From CAIKNB01 sp964415965 (GTDB taxonomy: Bacteria > Patescibacteriota > Patescibacteriia > 2-12-FULL-60-25): DNA of 64,000 nt. Location: contig CAYQCK010000002.1 of the NCBI GenBank assembly GCA_964415965.1, forward strand, positions 62,001 through 126,000, in the 5' to 3' direction. Each line of letters opens with the position of its first letter. Position 1 is the first letter of the stretch. Below the pieces are notes generated by a model. That model did no database searches, had not been told where the DNA came from, and saw nothing but the letters and a program-made list of their open reading frames with translations. Positions 24,394 through 32,161 of this stretch are shown here, piece after piece. The position numbers were made by a program, and so were the translations under genes.

Positions 24394-25407
24394 TTAAAAA
24401 GATATCAGATGCCTATGCGATTTGGCGAAGTCGATCATCTTCTGCAGGCCGTCATCCAGGCGGACCAACGGGATCCAGCCGAGGATCTCGCGGGCGCGCG
24501 TCGTGTCGGGCAGGCCGGCTTCGAGGTAATGGTTGAACGGCGGCTCGAACCTGACCCGCGAGGACGAACCCGTGAGCTGCAGGATCTTCTGGGCGATGGC
24601 CACCAGCCGCGCATCCTGGTCGGAGCCGAGGTTCAGGAGCGTGATGTCGATCGGCGTCGACATCAGGCGGACCATGCCGTCGACGATGTCGGTGACGTAG
24701 GCCATCGACGTCCGCGTCTCCTCGTCGCCGGCGATGACGATGTCCTTGCCGTCCAAAGCCGACAGCACCATGTCCGGGATGAGGTTGCCGTCGAAGATCT
24801 TCATGCGCGGGCCGTAGGTGCGGAAGATGCGCGCGACCTTGACGTCCAGGCCGTACACGTCGGCGTACGTCTGCATGATGGCCTCGGAGAAGCGCTTGCC
24901 TTCGTCGTAGGCGCCGCGCGACGTCAGGTGGTCGATGTGGCACTCGTCGGTCTCGGCGTAATGGAGCTTGCCCGGCTGCCGCGGCCCGTAGAGCACGCTC
25001 GATGAGGCGTAGAGCATCTTGGCCCGGTGCTTGACCGCCAGGTCCAGGACGTTCTTGACGCCGACCGAGTTGGTCAGCACCGTCGCTATCTTGAAATCGT
25101 CGAAATGCCGCTTCGAGATGGGGCAGGCCAGGTGATAAATCTCCTGGACCCCTTGGAAGCGCACCTTGAAACGCTCGAGCTCGGGCAACGCCTCGAGGTC
25201 GAGCGGCTGGATGATGTCGTGGTTGATGAATTCGAAATTCGGATCCTGCAGGAGATGCTCGATGTTGGAGAGCGAGCTCGTGATGAAATTGTCCACGCAG
25301 ATGACGTGGGCGTCCTTGACCAAGCGGTCGCAGAGATGGGAGCCGATGAAACCGGCGCCGCCGGTCACGACGACGTTCCGCCGGTCGAAAATTGGGTTTT
25401 GGGGCAT
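24394..25407 (-). CDS. Extended-SDR nucleotide-sugar epimerase/decarboxylase, UXS-like (paralog 2)
   Basis: 337 residues: VTGGAGFIGSHLCDRL, SSSVLYGPR, catalytic YDEGKRFSE, IFRTYGPRMKIFDG. It is very similar to paralog 1 along its whole length, including the LPELERFKVRFQGVQEIYHLA segment. Both could work as a heteromer, or one may have gained a new substrate. It is the first of the pair, preceded 69 bp upstream by gtrA-like. Confidence 0.8.
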   Translation of the reverse strand: MPQNPIFDRRNVVVTGGAGFIGSHLCDRLVKDAHVICVDNFITSSLSNIEHLLQDPNFEFINHDIIQPLDLEALPELERFKVRFQGVQEIYHLACPISKRHFDDFKIATVLTNSVGVKNVLDLAVKHRAKMLYASSSVLYGPRQPGKLHYAETDECHIDHLTSRGAYDEGKRFSEAIMQTYADVYGLDVKVARIFRTYGPRMKIFDGNLIPDMVLSALDGKDIVIAGDEETRTSMAYVTDIVDGMVRLMSTPIDITLLNLGSDQDARLVAIAQKILQLTGSSSRVRFEPPFNHYLEAGLPDTTRAREILGWIPLVRLDDGLQKMIDFAKSHRHLISF

Positions 25408-25476
25408 GGTGGAACCATTATAGCGCAGGTGCCGGGAAGCAGGTAGGAAAAGGCGTCCGGGCCGCAGCCTCGCGCC

Positions 25477-25962
25477 CTAGCTAACGACTTCTTGCTCCTT
25501 CGCCCTGCCCCTCACATGCCTCCACGGATCCGGATGGAACGTGAACAGGCGGTGGGAACTGAAGGTGAAAAACGCGACCAAAGCCGTATTGCCCACGATA
25601 ACGGCCAAATCATACAACCCCAAAATCTCCTGGCCGAGATAGAAAAGGACCGTATTCAGGCAGGAAGCGACCACCGCCACCAAGCCGAACCGCACCAGGG
25701 CCGCCATCGACCTCTCGCTCCTGAAGGTGAAACGCCGGTTGGCCTCGAAATTGACGAGCGTGACGATTATGACCACGAAAACGTATTCGAGCGTCCGGTT
25801 CCCCTCGGGCCACAGGATGCGCGACAATAAGGCGTACAGCCCGACGTTCAACGCCAAGGACGCCCCGCCGATCAGGCCGAAAGAAAACAAGCGGCGGCTT
25901 TCGTTCTTGACGAGCCGGATGATGCGCCCGGCTTTCAGGCTTGCGGTTTGGGTTACGCCCAT
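25477..25962 (-). CDS. GtrA-family membrane protein
   Basis: 161 residues with four membrane helices and the GtrA hallmarks: FGLIGGASLALNVGLYALL at the first helix, NFEANRRFTF after the second, and a repeated SSHRLFTF near the end. GtrA proteins are thought to flip or present polyprenyl-linked sugars made by DPM1-like GT2 enzymes, of which one lies at 21563-22243. It starts 2 bp after the protease gene stop, so the two are co-transcribed. Confidence 0.88.
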   Translation of the reverse strand: MGVTQTASLKAGRIIRLVKNESRRLFSFGLIGGASLALNVGLYALLSRILWPEGNRTLEYVFVVIIVTLVNFEANRRFTFRSERSMAALVRFGLVAVVASCLNTVLFYLGQEILGLYDLAVIVGNTALVAFFTFSSHRLFTFHPDPWRHVRGRAKEQEVVS

Positions 25963-25964
25963 AG

Positions 25965-27851
25965 CTAGCGCGGCCAGGTCTCGAAATACCTCCAGCCGTC
26001 AGGCCGCGGTTCGCCGTCCGGCACCTGGACCCATCTCTCGAACTGGACGCCGCCTTTGGCCAGACGCAATCCGACGGCGTCGCGCACGAAAACCATCCGC
26101 CCGTCGGCCGACAGGATGTCGTACACCGCGCCGGTCGTGCGGCTCATGGCCCGTCGGTTGATCCAACCCTGGGTATTGGTGGTCGCGATGCCCTGGCCGG
26201 ACGCGAGCCGGACGCCGTCTTTGCCGATGACCGTCATCGCCCCGCCGCCAAACCTGGCCGTGACCAGGAAGGACGGCGCCGGCCGGCTGACCGAGAGAGC
26301 CGAAATGCCGCGGATGGAAGCCGCTTTGGGCAAATCGACCGCTTTGGGCGCCGGAGCGTCCGCCGATACCAGCCACGCCGATTTTCCGTCCGCTTCGCCC
26401 AAGAACAGCGTATCTTTCCCCGAGCCGTCCAGATCCTGCGCCGCCAGGAACAATCCGCCGCCGGTCCCGGCCGGGACCGAACCGGCCGCGACCAATACGC
26501 CGTCCAAACGATAGATGCGCCAGATGCCCGTTGAGTCTCCCGCCGGCGCGACGGCTATCTCGGGCTCGGCCGCTCCGGTCCAGCGCACGAATGACGCCCG
26601 CAGCCCGCGCCTGTCACCCTGTTCTCCGACGAGGAAACGGTTCATTTCCCGGCCACGCAAATCCATGACCCTGACCTCGGGCGACAAGCCCGGGCCGGAC
26701 GCTTCCAGGAAAAGCGGACCCAACCGGACCGCGGCATCATCGTCGGCCAAAGCGCGGGCGACGTCGATTTCGCCGCTCCCCATCTTGCCCTTCAGCTCGG
26801 CCGGCAAGCCGGTGAGCGGCGTCGCGGTTTCGATGATGCGCCGCGCGATCTGGTCGGCGCCCCAATACGGATGATGTGCCTTGAGCAGGACCGCCAATCC
26901 GCTGACCAGGGGCGCCGCGACCGACGTGCCTGACAGGCTGCCGACGTACCCCGCGGCCGGCAAACCGGTCTGACCGTCATAGGTCGGCCGGGCCGCGAAG
27001 ATGTCCATGCCCGGTGCGCTGACGTCGACGCAGGTGCCGAAGTTGGCGTAAGCGGCCTTCTGGCCGCCGGGAGTCAGGCCCGAGACCGTCAGCGACCCGC
27101 GGCCCGCCGCTCCCTTGTCGCAGGCTGGGTAGCTCGGCAGGCTGTCCAGGTCGTCGCCCGCTTTTTTCTCGCCGTTGCCCGAGGCGCTGACCACCAGGAC
27201 CCCCTGCGACGTGGCCTCGCGGATCGCTTGGGACAATCCCTGGTCGAAATCCGATCCCATGAAACTCAGATTGATGACGTCGGCGCCGTGGGCTACGGCG
27301 TAACGGACAGCGTTGATCACGTCGTTGTCGTTGCCGTAACCGTCCGGGCTCAAGGCCACGAGCGGCATGAGCTTGGCGCGCCAAGCGACCCCCGAGATGC
27401 CGATGTCGTTGTCGCCGGCCGCCGCGATGAGCGAGGCCACGGCCGTGCCGTGCATGAACGCCTCGCGCTGGTTGCCGCTCGCGGCTTTCGGGCTGACCTC
27501 GTTCGACGAAGTCAGGAAATTCCAGCCGTGGACATCATCCGCATAGCCGTCTCCGTCGTCGTCTTTGCCGTTGCCCGGGATTTCCTGCGGATTGGTCCAG
27601 ATGTTAGGTTTAAGGTCAGGATGCTCGATGTCGACCGCCGTGTCGATAAGCGCCACGATGACGTCGGCCGACCCCGTGGACGCACTCCAACCTTCCCGCG
27701 CATGGATACTGTCCAGATACCATTGCCTCGGCAGGAAAGTATCATCGGTCTTGACCGGTGCCGCAGCCAAAGCCGGGTAGGCCCGCCAGGCCAAAAGACC
27801 GGCGGCCAAAAAGGCGCCAAAGAGAGAATAACGACGAAAAGCCGCAAACAT
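25965..27851 (-). CDS. Secreted S8 subtilisin-like protease with C-terminal propeller-like region
   Basis: 628 residues. Signal peptide at 1-31. The catalytic triad is complete: D70 (ALIDTAVD), H134 (MHGTAVAS), S310 (SGTSVAAP), with oxyanion N226. A Ca-binding-type DDDGDGYADD loop follows the Asp block. Residues about 380-628 contain repeats that look like FG-GAP/beta-propeller blades (DLDGSGKDTLFLGE). It is exported and likely acts on surface or foreign proteins. A TATCCT box at 27865-27870 (minus) would start transcription about 7 nt before ATG 27851. Confidence 0.9.
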   Translation of the reverse strand: MFAAFRRYSLFGAFLAAGLLAWRAYPALAAAPVKTDDTFLPRQWYLDSIHAREGWSASTGSADVIVALIDTAVDIEHPDLKPNIWTNPQEIPGNGKDDDGDGYADDVHGWNFLTSSNEVSPKAASGNQREAFMHGTAVASLIAAAGDNDIGISGVAWRAKLMPLVALSPDGYGNDNDVINAVRYAVAHGADVINLSFMGSDFDQGLSQAIREATSQGVLVVSASGNGEKKAGDDLDSLPSYPACDKGAAGRGSLTVSGLTPGGQKAAYANFGTCVDVSAPGMDIFAARPTYDGQTGLPAAGYVGSLSGTSVAAPLVSGLAVLLKAHHPYWGADQIARRIIETATPLTGLPAELKGKMGSGEIDVARALADDDAAVRLGPLFLEASGPGLSPEVRVMDLRGREMNRFLVGEQGDRRGLRASFVRWTGAAEPEIAVAPAGDSTGIWRIYRLDGVLVAAGSVPAGTGGGLFLAAQDLDGSGKDTLFLGEADGKSAWLVSADAPAPKAVDLPKAASIRGISALSVSRPAPSFLVTARFGGGAMTVIGKDGVRLASGQGIATTNTQGWINRRAMSRTTGAVYDILSADGRMVFVRDAVGLRLAKGGVQFERWVQVPDGEPRPDGWRYFETWPR

Positions 27852-27905
27852 GGTTGCTGGAAGCAGGATATCCGACCGGTAATCGCCTGTCGACTAAGAT
27901 CTCGG

Positions 27906-28105
27906 AGATCCCGGCTCGCGCTCGGCAGCCTCGCTTGGCCGGGATGTCAGAAAAGGATTGACACCCCGGGCGAGGCAGCGCGCCTCATTGATACCCCGGG
28001 CGAGGCAGCGCCGAGACCCGGGGTCTCGGTCCCCAGGACACCCCGGACAAAGGCTGCTCCCCTCATTGATACCCCGGGCAAGCGCCAGCGCGACCCGGGG
28101 TCTCG
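27906..28105. repeat. Cluster of A and B palindromes, 200 bp
   Basis: One A element (GATCCCGGCTCGCGC ... GGCCGGGATGTC, about 27907-27949) is followed by one truncated B, one full B (about 27990-28027), a half B (GACACCCCGGAC) and another full B (28069-28105). This is the whole gap between the divergent protease gene and the glycosylphosphotransferase promoter. Confidence 0.88.
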
Positions 28106-28110
28106 GCACC

Positions 28111-28138
28111 TGGACTTTTCCCCATTTTTCTGTATTAT
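28111..28138 (+). promoter_or_regulatory. Promoter of the glycosylphosphotransferase gene
   Basis: TGGACT (28111-28116), 16-bp spacer, TATTAT (28133-28138). It begins 6 bp after the last B palindrome. The start of transcription would be about 13 nt before ATG 28158. Confidence 0.5.
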
Positions 28139-28157
28139 TCAGCCATAATCTGGCAAA

Positions 28158-29543
28158 ATGGCGCATATGTACCAATTCGGCATCAAAATGAAGCGGCTCC
28201 TGCTGGTGGCCGGGGATTTCGTCGTTTTCCAGCTCGCCCTGGTCCTGACCCTGCTTTTCCGCTACGGGGGGTTGGATACCGTGACCTACGAAAGCCACCT
28301 CGTCCCCTTCTCCATCCTGGGCGCCGTTTGGATCGTCTCGTTCTACATCGTCGGCCTGTACAACCTGGCCCTGACGCGCGACAACCTGACCTTCTTCCGG
28401 ACGTTCCTCGAAGGCATGGTCATCAACCTGCTGCTGGCGCTCGGCTTCTTCTACCTCTTTCCGTTCTTCGGCATCGCGCCGCGCACCAACCTCATCCTGG
28501 ATTTCGCTTTCATCATGCTTTTGGGCTACGTCTGGCGCCTGGCCTACAACAAGCTCCTGGCGCCCGCCCTGTTCCGCAACCGCATCCTCTTCGTCGGCCA
28601 CGCCAATGACGCAGAGCGCATCCACTCACTGCTCCAGAAAAGCGCCATGGGCTTCGAGCTGGCCGCCGTGGCCGAGACGGCCCCGGGCTCGCGTTTCGAC
28701 GACGGCTCCATCACCTGGCACGTCGACCTCAACCTCATCGGCCAAGTCCTGAAGGAGCGCGGCATCCACACCATCGTCCTCGGCCACCGGCCGGACGACA
28801 TCCCGGGCTTGCGCGATTCGCTCTACCAGACGCTGTTCACGCCGGTGACGCTGGTCGACCGCGCCTCGCTCGAGGAGACCGTCACCGGCCGCCTGCCGCT
28901 CGAGTACGTCTCGCAGACCTGGTTCCTCGAGCACCTGCGCGAGCAGGACAAGATCTGGTACGACTCGGTCAAGCGCATCATCGACATCCTTCTGGCCATC
29001 CCGTTCGGCCTGGCGACATTGTGCATCTATCCGTTCGTCGCCCTGGCGACCAAGATCGTCTCTCCCGGCCCGGTCATCTACGCCCAGACGCGCGTCGGCA
29101 AACACGGCCGCCTGTTCAAGCTGTATAAGTTCCGCAGCATGTATCTCGATTCGGAGAAGAACGGCCCGCAGTTCACCTCGAGCCGCCAGGACCCGCGCGT
29201 GACGCCGGTCGGCCGCATCATGCGCCCGCTGCGCATCGACGAGCTGCCGCAGATCTGGAACGTCATCAAAGGCGACCTGTCATTCATCGGCCCGCGGCCC
29301 GAGCGCCCGGAGTTCGTCGCCCCGCTCGTCGAGCGCATGCCGTTCTACGCCCTACGCCACCTGACGCGCCCCGGCCTGACCGGCTGGGCCCAGGTCAACC
29401 TGCTCGACCCGACCACGACCATCGAAGACAACCTCAAGAAACTCCAGTACGACCTCTACTACATCAAGAACCGCTCGCCGCTCTTGGACGTGGCGATTTT
29501 GCTGAAGACGGTGGGGATTGTGTTGAGACGGAAAGGGACTTGA
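28158..29543 (+). CDS. Polyprenyl glycosylphosphotransferase (initiating sugar-1-phosphate transferase)
   Basis: 461 residues. Four to five membrane helices occupy residues 10-130. A soluble Rossmann-like domain (about 135-260, RILFVGHANDAERI) follows. A last membrane helix precedes the catalytic bacterial sugar transferase domain with FKLYKFRSMY, RPLRIDELPQIWNVIKGD, FIGPRPERPEF and RPGLTGWAQVN. It adds the first sugar phosphate to undecaprenyl phosphate and so starts the glycan. The most likely start is ATG 28158; ATG 28167 and 28188 are alternatives. Confidence 0.92.
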   Translation: MAHMYQFGIKMKRLLLVAGDFVVFQLALVLTLLFRYGGLDTVTYESHLVPFSILGAVWIVSFYIVGLYNLALTRDNLTFFRTFLEGMVINLLLALGFFYLFPFFGIAPRTNLILDFAFIMLLGYVWRLAYNKLLAPALFRNRILFVGHANDAERIHSLLQKSAMGFELAAVAETAPGSRFDDGSITWHVDLNLIGQVLKERGIHTIVLGHRPDDIPGLRDSLYQTLFTPVTLVDRASLEETVTGRLPLEYVSQTWFLEHLREQDKIWYDSVKRIIDILLAIPFGLATLCIYPFVALATKIVSPGPVIYAQTRVGKHGRLFKLYKFRSMYLDSEKNGPQFTSSRQDPRVTPVGRIMRPLRIDELPQIWNVIKGDLSFIGPRPERPEFVAPLVERMPFYALRHLTRPGLTGWAQVNLLDPTTTIEDNLKKLQYDLYYIKNRSPLLDVAILLKTVGIVLRRKGT

Positions 29544-29714
29544 AAATAACAAACTGTCGTCCTCGAGCGCAGGCGCGTCCGACGCGCCGAAGCGAAGGAC
29601 CTTCATATTGAGACCGCCCAAGACGTCTCGCTAGACACTCCGAATGGAATGACAATAAGAATAATCTGTCGTCTCGAGCGAAGTCGAGAGACCTTTTAAA
29701 ATATTTTTTTTGAT
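29544..29714. repeat. Gap with GTCGTCC/CTCGAG-type palindromes and a terminator-like hairpin
   Basis: A GTCGTCCTCGAGCG...CGAAGCGAAGGACCTT element (about 29571-29604) contains a perfect GGCGCGTC / GACGCGCC hairpin. A second, shorter member, GTCGTCTCGAGCGAAGTCGAGAGACC, at about 29668-29692, forms TCTCGA / TCGAGA and is followed by CTTTTAAAATATTTTTTTT, a plausible terminator for the gene ending at 29543. Confidence 0.6.
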
Positions 29715-29811
29715 TGACATCCCGGCCAAGCGAGTCAGACGAGCGCGAGCCGGGATCCGGGACGAAGACCCCGGGTCTCGCCGCGTTTAACGCGACTCGC
29801 CCGGGGTGTCA
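29715..29811. repeat. Complete A+B composite palindrome, 97 bp, TGACA...TGTCA
   Basis: Starts TGACATCCCGGCCAAGCGAG and ends GCCCGGGGTGTCA. The A half (ATCCCGGC / GCCGGGAT) and B half (ACCCCGGG / CCCGGGGT) are joined by a short CGGGACGAAG spacer. The B loop is a CGCGTTTAACGCG hairpin instead of the usual GGCGCTGCC. Confidence 0.88.
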
Positions 29812-29863
29812 AAAAAGATGGACGGCCTCGTTCGGAGGTGAACAACAGGACGACACTATCATC

Positions 29864-30778
29864 TTACTCCGCCGGCTCGATCCCCTCGTCGCGCAACAAC
29901 TGGCGCAATCCGTCATCGAACTTGACGAGCGGCTCCCAACCGAGGAGCTGTTTGGTCAAAGAAACGTCCGCTTTCGTGTCGCGCGCTTCAGCCTGACGGG
30001 CCGGGATGAACGCCACCGGACCGCCCACGATGCGCGCTATCTTGTTGATGCTGTGCTGCTCCCCTCCGCCGACATTCAGGACCTCACCATTGCCGACGTT
30101 CGGCGATTCCATGGCCAACAAGTTCGCCCGCACGACGTCCGAGACGTGGGTGAAATCGCGCGTCTGCTCGCCGTCCCCGGCCACGGTCAACGGTTCGCCG
30201 GCTTTGCGCTGGCGCTTGAAATGCGAGATGACGGTCACATACGCCCCTTCGTCGGCCATGCGCGGGCCGTAGACGTTGAAATAGCGCAGCGACACGGTCT
30301 CGAGGCCGTACAGCCGCGAGAACTGCTCGCATAGTTTTTCGCCGATATATTTCTGCAGAGCGTACGGGTTGAGCGGATTGGCCGGCATGTCGGGCCGGAG
30401 CGGCAATTCCGGTTGGTTGCCGTAGGCCGACGACGAAGCCGAATACACCACCCGCTTGACCTTGGCGTCGCGCGCCGCGACCAGGACATTCAGGGTCCCC
30501 ATGACATTCACCTCCATGGTCAGGATCGGCTGCTCGATCGATAGCGGAATGCGCGGCAAGGCGCCCGGATGGAAGACGCCGTCCACGCCCGCGAAATGCG
30601 GCCGGATGGCTTCGAGGTCCGTGAAATCGATCTCGACGAACTCCGCCTTGGGATTGACCCGCTCGCGCTTGCCAGTCGAGAGGTTGTCCAGGACTTTCAC
30701 CTGATGCCCGGCTTCAAGTAATTTGTCGACCAGATTCGATCCGATGAACCCCGCTCCCCCGGTCACGATGTATTTCAT
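29864..30778 (-). CDS. NAD-dependent UDP-sugar 4-epimerase-like SDR
   Basis: 304 residues, close to UDP-glucose/UDP-GlcNAc 4-epimerases. NAD motif VTGGAGFIGSNL, SASSSAYG active-site Ser and catalytic NPYALQK (YxxxK), then RYFNVYGPRM and GDGEQTRDFTHVSDVV. It would interconvert Glc/Gal-type UDP sugars for the glycan. ATG 30778 (MKYIV) is chosen, as the family begins here; ATG 30796 is an alternative. It stands between two repeat-filled gaps, so it is probably monocistronic. Confidence 0.87.
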   Translation of the reverse strand: MKYIVTGGAGFIGSNLVDKLLEAGHQVKVLDNLSTGKRERVNPKAEFVEIDFTDLEAIRPHFAGVDGVFHPGALPRIPLSIEQPILTMEVNVMGTLNVLVAARDAKVKRVVYSASSSAYGNQPELPLRPDMPANPLNPYALQKYIGEKLCEQFSRLYGLETVSLRYFNVYGPRMADEGAYVTVISHFKRQRKAGEPLTVAGDGEQTRDFTHVSDVVRANLLAMESPNVGNGEVLNVGGGEQHSINKIARIVGGPVAFIPARQAEARDTKADVSLTKQLLGWEPLVKFDDGLRQLLRDEGIEPAE

Positions 30779-30799
30779 ATATTCATGGATATTCATTTC

Positions 30800-30878
30800 T
30801 GACACCCCGGGCACAGACCCGGGGTCTCCGTCCCAGATCCCGGCTCGCGCTCGGCGACCTCGCTTGGCCGGGATGTCA
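30800..30878. repeat. Complete B+A composite palindrome, 79 bp
   Basis: TGACACCCCGGGC at the left end, GGCCGGGATGTCA at the right end, with a short B loop (ACAGA). The two halves are linked by TCTCCGTCCCAGATC, the same spacer as in the other composites read on the opposite strand. Confidence 0.88.
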
Positions 30879-30965
30879 AAATTATTGGAATGAGAACCTC
30901 CTTCATCGACACATTGATCGAAGGCCGACCAGTACTTACACCCCGGGAACAGCGCATCCCTAGCA

Positions 30966-31004
30966 TGACACCCCGGGCGAGGCAGCGCCGAGACCCGGGG
31001 TCTC
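30966..31004. repeat. Single B palindrome
   Basis: TGACACCCCGGGCGAGGCAG...GACCCGGGGTCTC with GGC/GCC inner stem, ending 6 bp before the stop of the dehydrogenase-like gene on the minus strand. Confidence 0.88.
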
Positions 31005-31009
31005 TGACC

Positions 31010-31846
31010 CTACTCCTTATCCGGGCTCCCTTCCTTCCACTGTATATCAATCCCCTGCGCCTGCTGCAGGGCGTTGTTATATTCCTCCGCCCGCTTGAGG
31101 AGCGTCAGGTCCACGCCCATCTTCTCGGCCAGCTGGATGATGGAGCGCGTATCCTTGGGCAAGCACTTGCCGCCGTAACCGCGGTAGCCCTTATGGAATA
31201 TCTCGAGATGCGTGTTGCGCTGGTCGCCGACTATCATCGGTTCCGCCTTGGCGCATTCCTTGACCGTGTCGTAGTCGATGCCCATCTTCTGGCACAGGTC
31301 GTACATCTGGTTAGCATAGGCGACCTTCAACGCGTAGAACGCGTTGCCGAAATACTTGACCATCTCCGCGTCCTTGGCCGACACGATCTTCTCGAACGGC
31401 GCGCGCGGCAAAAGCCCCATGACCAGCTCGGCGTCGCGGCGCGACTCGGGCGTGTAGCCTACGATCTGCCGTTTCGGGAACTGCATGTCGAAATCCGCCG
31501 TGGTCTCGGTCAGGAACTCCGGGTTAAACAACACGCGGTGCTGCGGATATAGCGCTTGGAATTTTTCGGTCGTACCCGGCGTGATGGTCGATTTCAGGAC
31601 CAGCGTCTTGCCCGGAACAGGAATCGCGTCGATGGCGGCCCGCATGAACGAATCGTCGAAACCGGAACCGTCCAAGTAGTACGGAGTCGGCACGGCCAAA
31701 AAGATAACGTCCGCACCGCGCAGGACTTCGACGTCGCTCAATCCCTTCGGCGGATCATACAAACCAGCCTGGACATTCTGCGTCTTGAAATACCGGTCGA
31801 GCGCTCCCCCGACCATTCCGGTTCCCATGATGGCGATGCGTGGCAT
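31010..31846 (-). CDS. Truncated UDP-glucose/GDP-mannose dehydrogenase-like protein
   Basis: 278 residues. It has the NAD Rossmann domain (MPRIAIMGTGMVGGAL) and the central domain with the catalytic Cys in GGKCLPKD, but ends there. Full-length nucleotide-sugar dehydrogenases of about 430 residues have a third, UDP-sugar-binding domain. It may act on another substrate, or pair with a partner. ATG 31846 coincides with the transcription start predicted from a TATCAT box at 31853-31858 (minus). Divergent from the HTH gene. Confidence 0.75.
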   Translation of the reverse strand: MPRIAIMGTGMVGGALDRYFKTQNVQAGLYDPPKGLSDVEVLRGADVIFLAVPTPYYLDGSGFDDSFMRAAIDAIPVPGKTLVLKSTITPGTTEKFQALYPQHRVLFNPEFLTETTADFDMQFPKRQIVGYTPESRRDAELVMGLLPRAPFEKIVSAKDAEMVKYFGNAFYALKVAYANQMYDLCQKMGIDYDTVKECAKAEPMIVGDQRNTHLEIFHKGYRGYGGKCLPKDTRSIIQLAEKMGVDLTLLKRAEEYNNALQQAQGIDIQWKEGSPDKE

Positions 31847-31852
31847 AGATAG

Positions 31853-31899
31853 ATGATACTGGTTGACACTTTTTGACACTTCGCTATTCGTCCTATAAT
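31853..31899. promoter_or_regulatory. Divergent promoter pair; TTGACA-15-TATAAT on the plus strand
   Basis: Plus strand: TTGACA (31873-31878) and TATAAT (31894-31899), the best consensus match in the window, with transcription starting about 3 nt before ATG 31909. The TTGACACTTT motif is directly repeated (31863 and 31873). Minus strand: TATCAT (31853-31858) serving the dehydrogenase-like gene. The tandem TTGACACT may also be an operator. Confidence 0.65.
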
Positions 31900-31908
31900 C
31901 TACTCGTT

Positions 31909-32157
31909 ATGTCTATCGAGGTCAAACCCAATGCTATCTACACGACGAGCGAAACGCAAGAAATCCTGCGGATAAGCAGCAGCACCATTAAGAGGATGCT
32001 TAAGAAGGGATTGATCCGCGCCAACAAGGTCGGCGGCCAATACCGCATCCTGGGGAAAGAGATCTTGCGGCTGGTCTCTCCGGATCTTGAACAAAAAGCA
32101 GTGAAAGAATACCTGACGATAAAAAAGAAGGTCGTCGACGAAATAAACAAGTGGTAA
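31909..32157 (+). CDS. Small helix-turn-helix DNA-binding protein (BldC/excisionase type)
   Basis: 82 residues. The sequence IYTTSETQEILRISSSTIKRMLKKG followed by GGQYRI and LGKEIL is the winged HTH of MerR/BldC/excisionase-like proteins: helix-turn-helix, basic wing, no effector domain. The C-terminus is a Lys-rich helix. It is the first gene of the plus-strand glycan operon (32-40 kb) and so a candidate regulator of it and of its own divergent promoter. It appears to be translated from a leaderless mRNA. Confidence 0.8.
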   Translation: MSIEVKPNAIYTTSETQEILRISSSTIKRMLKKGLIRANKVGGQYRILGKEILRLVSPDLEQKAVKEYLTIKKKVVDEINKW

Positions 32158-32161
32158 TTCT

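Noticed and set aside
27906..28105. Small proteins with peptides such as LTSRPSEAAEREPGS
   Set aside because: These peptides are translations of the A/B palindromes, recur wherever the repeat is, and have no start or ribosome site of their own.
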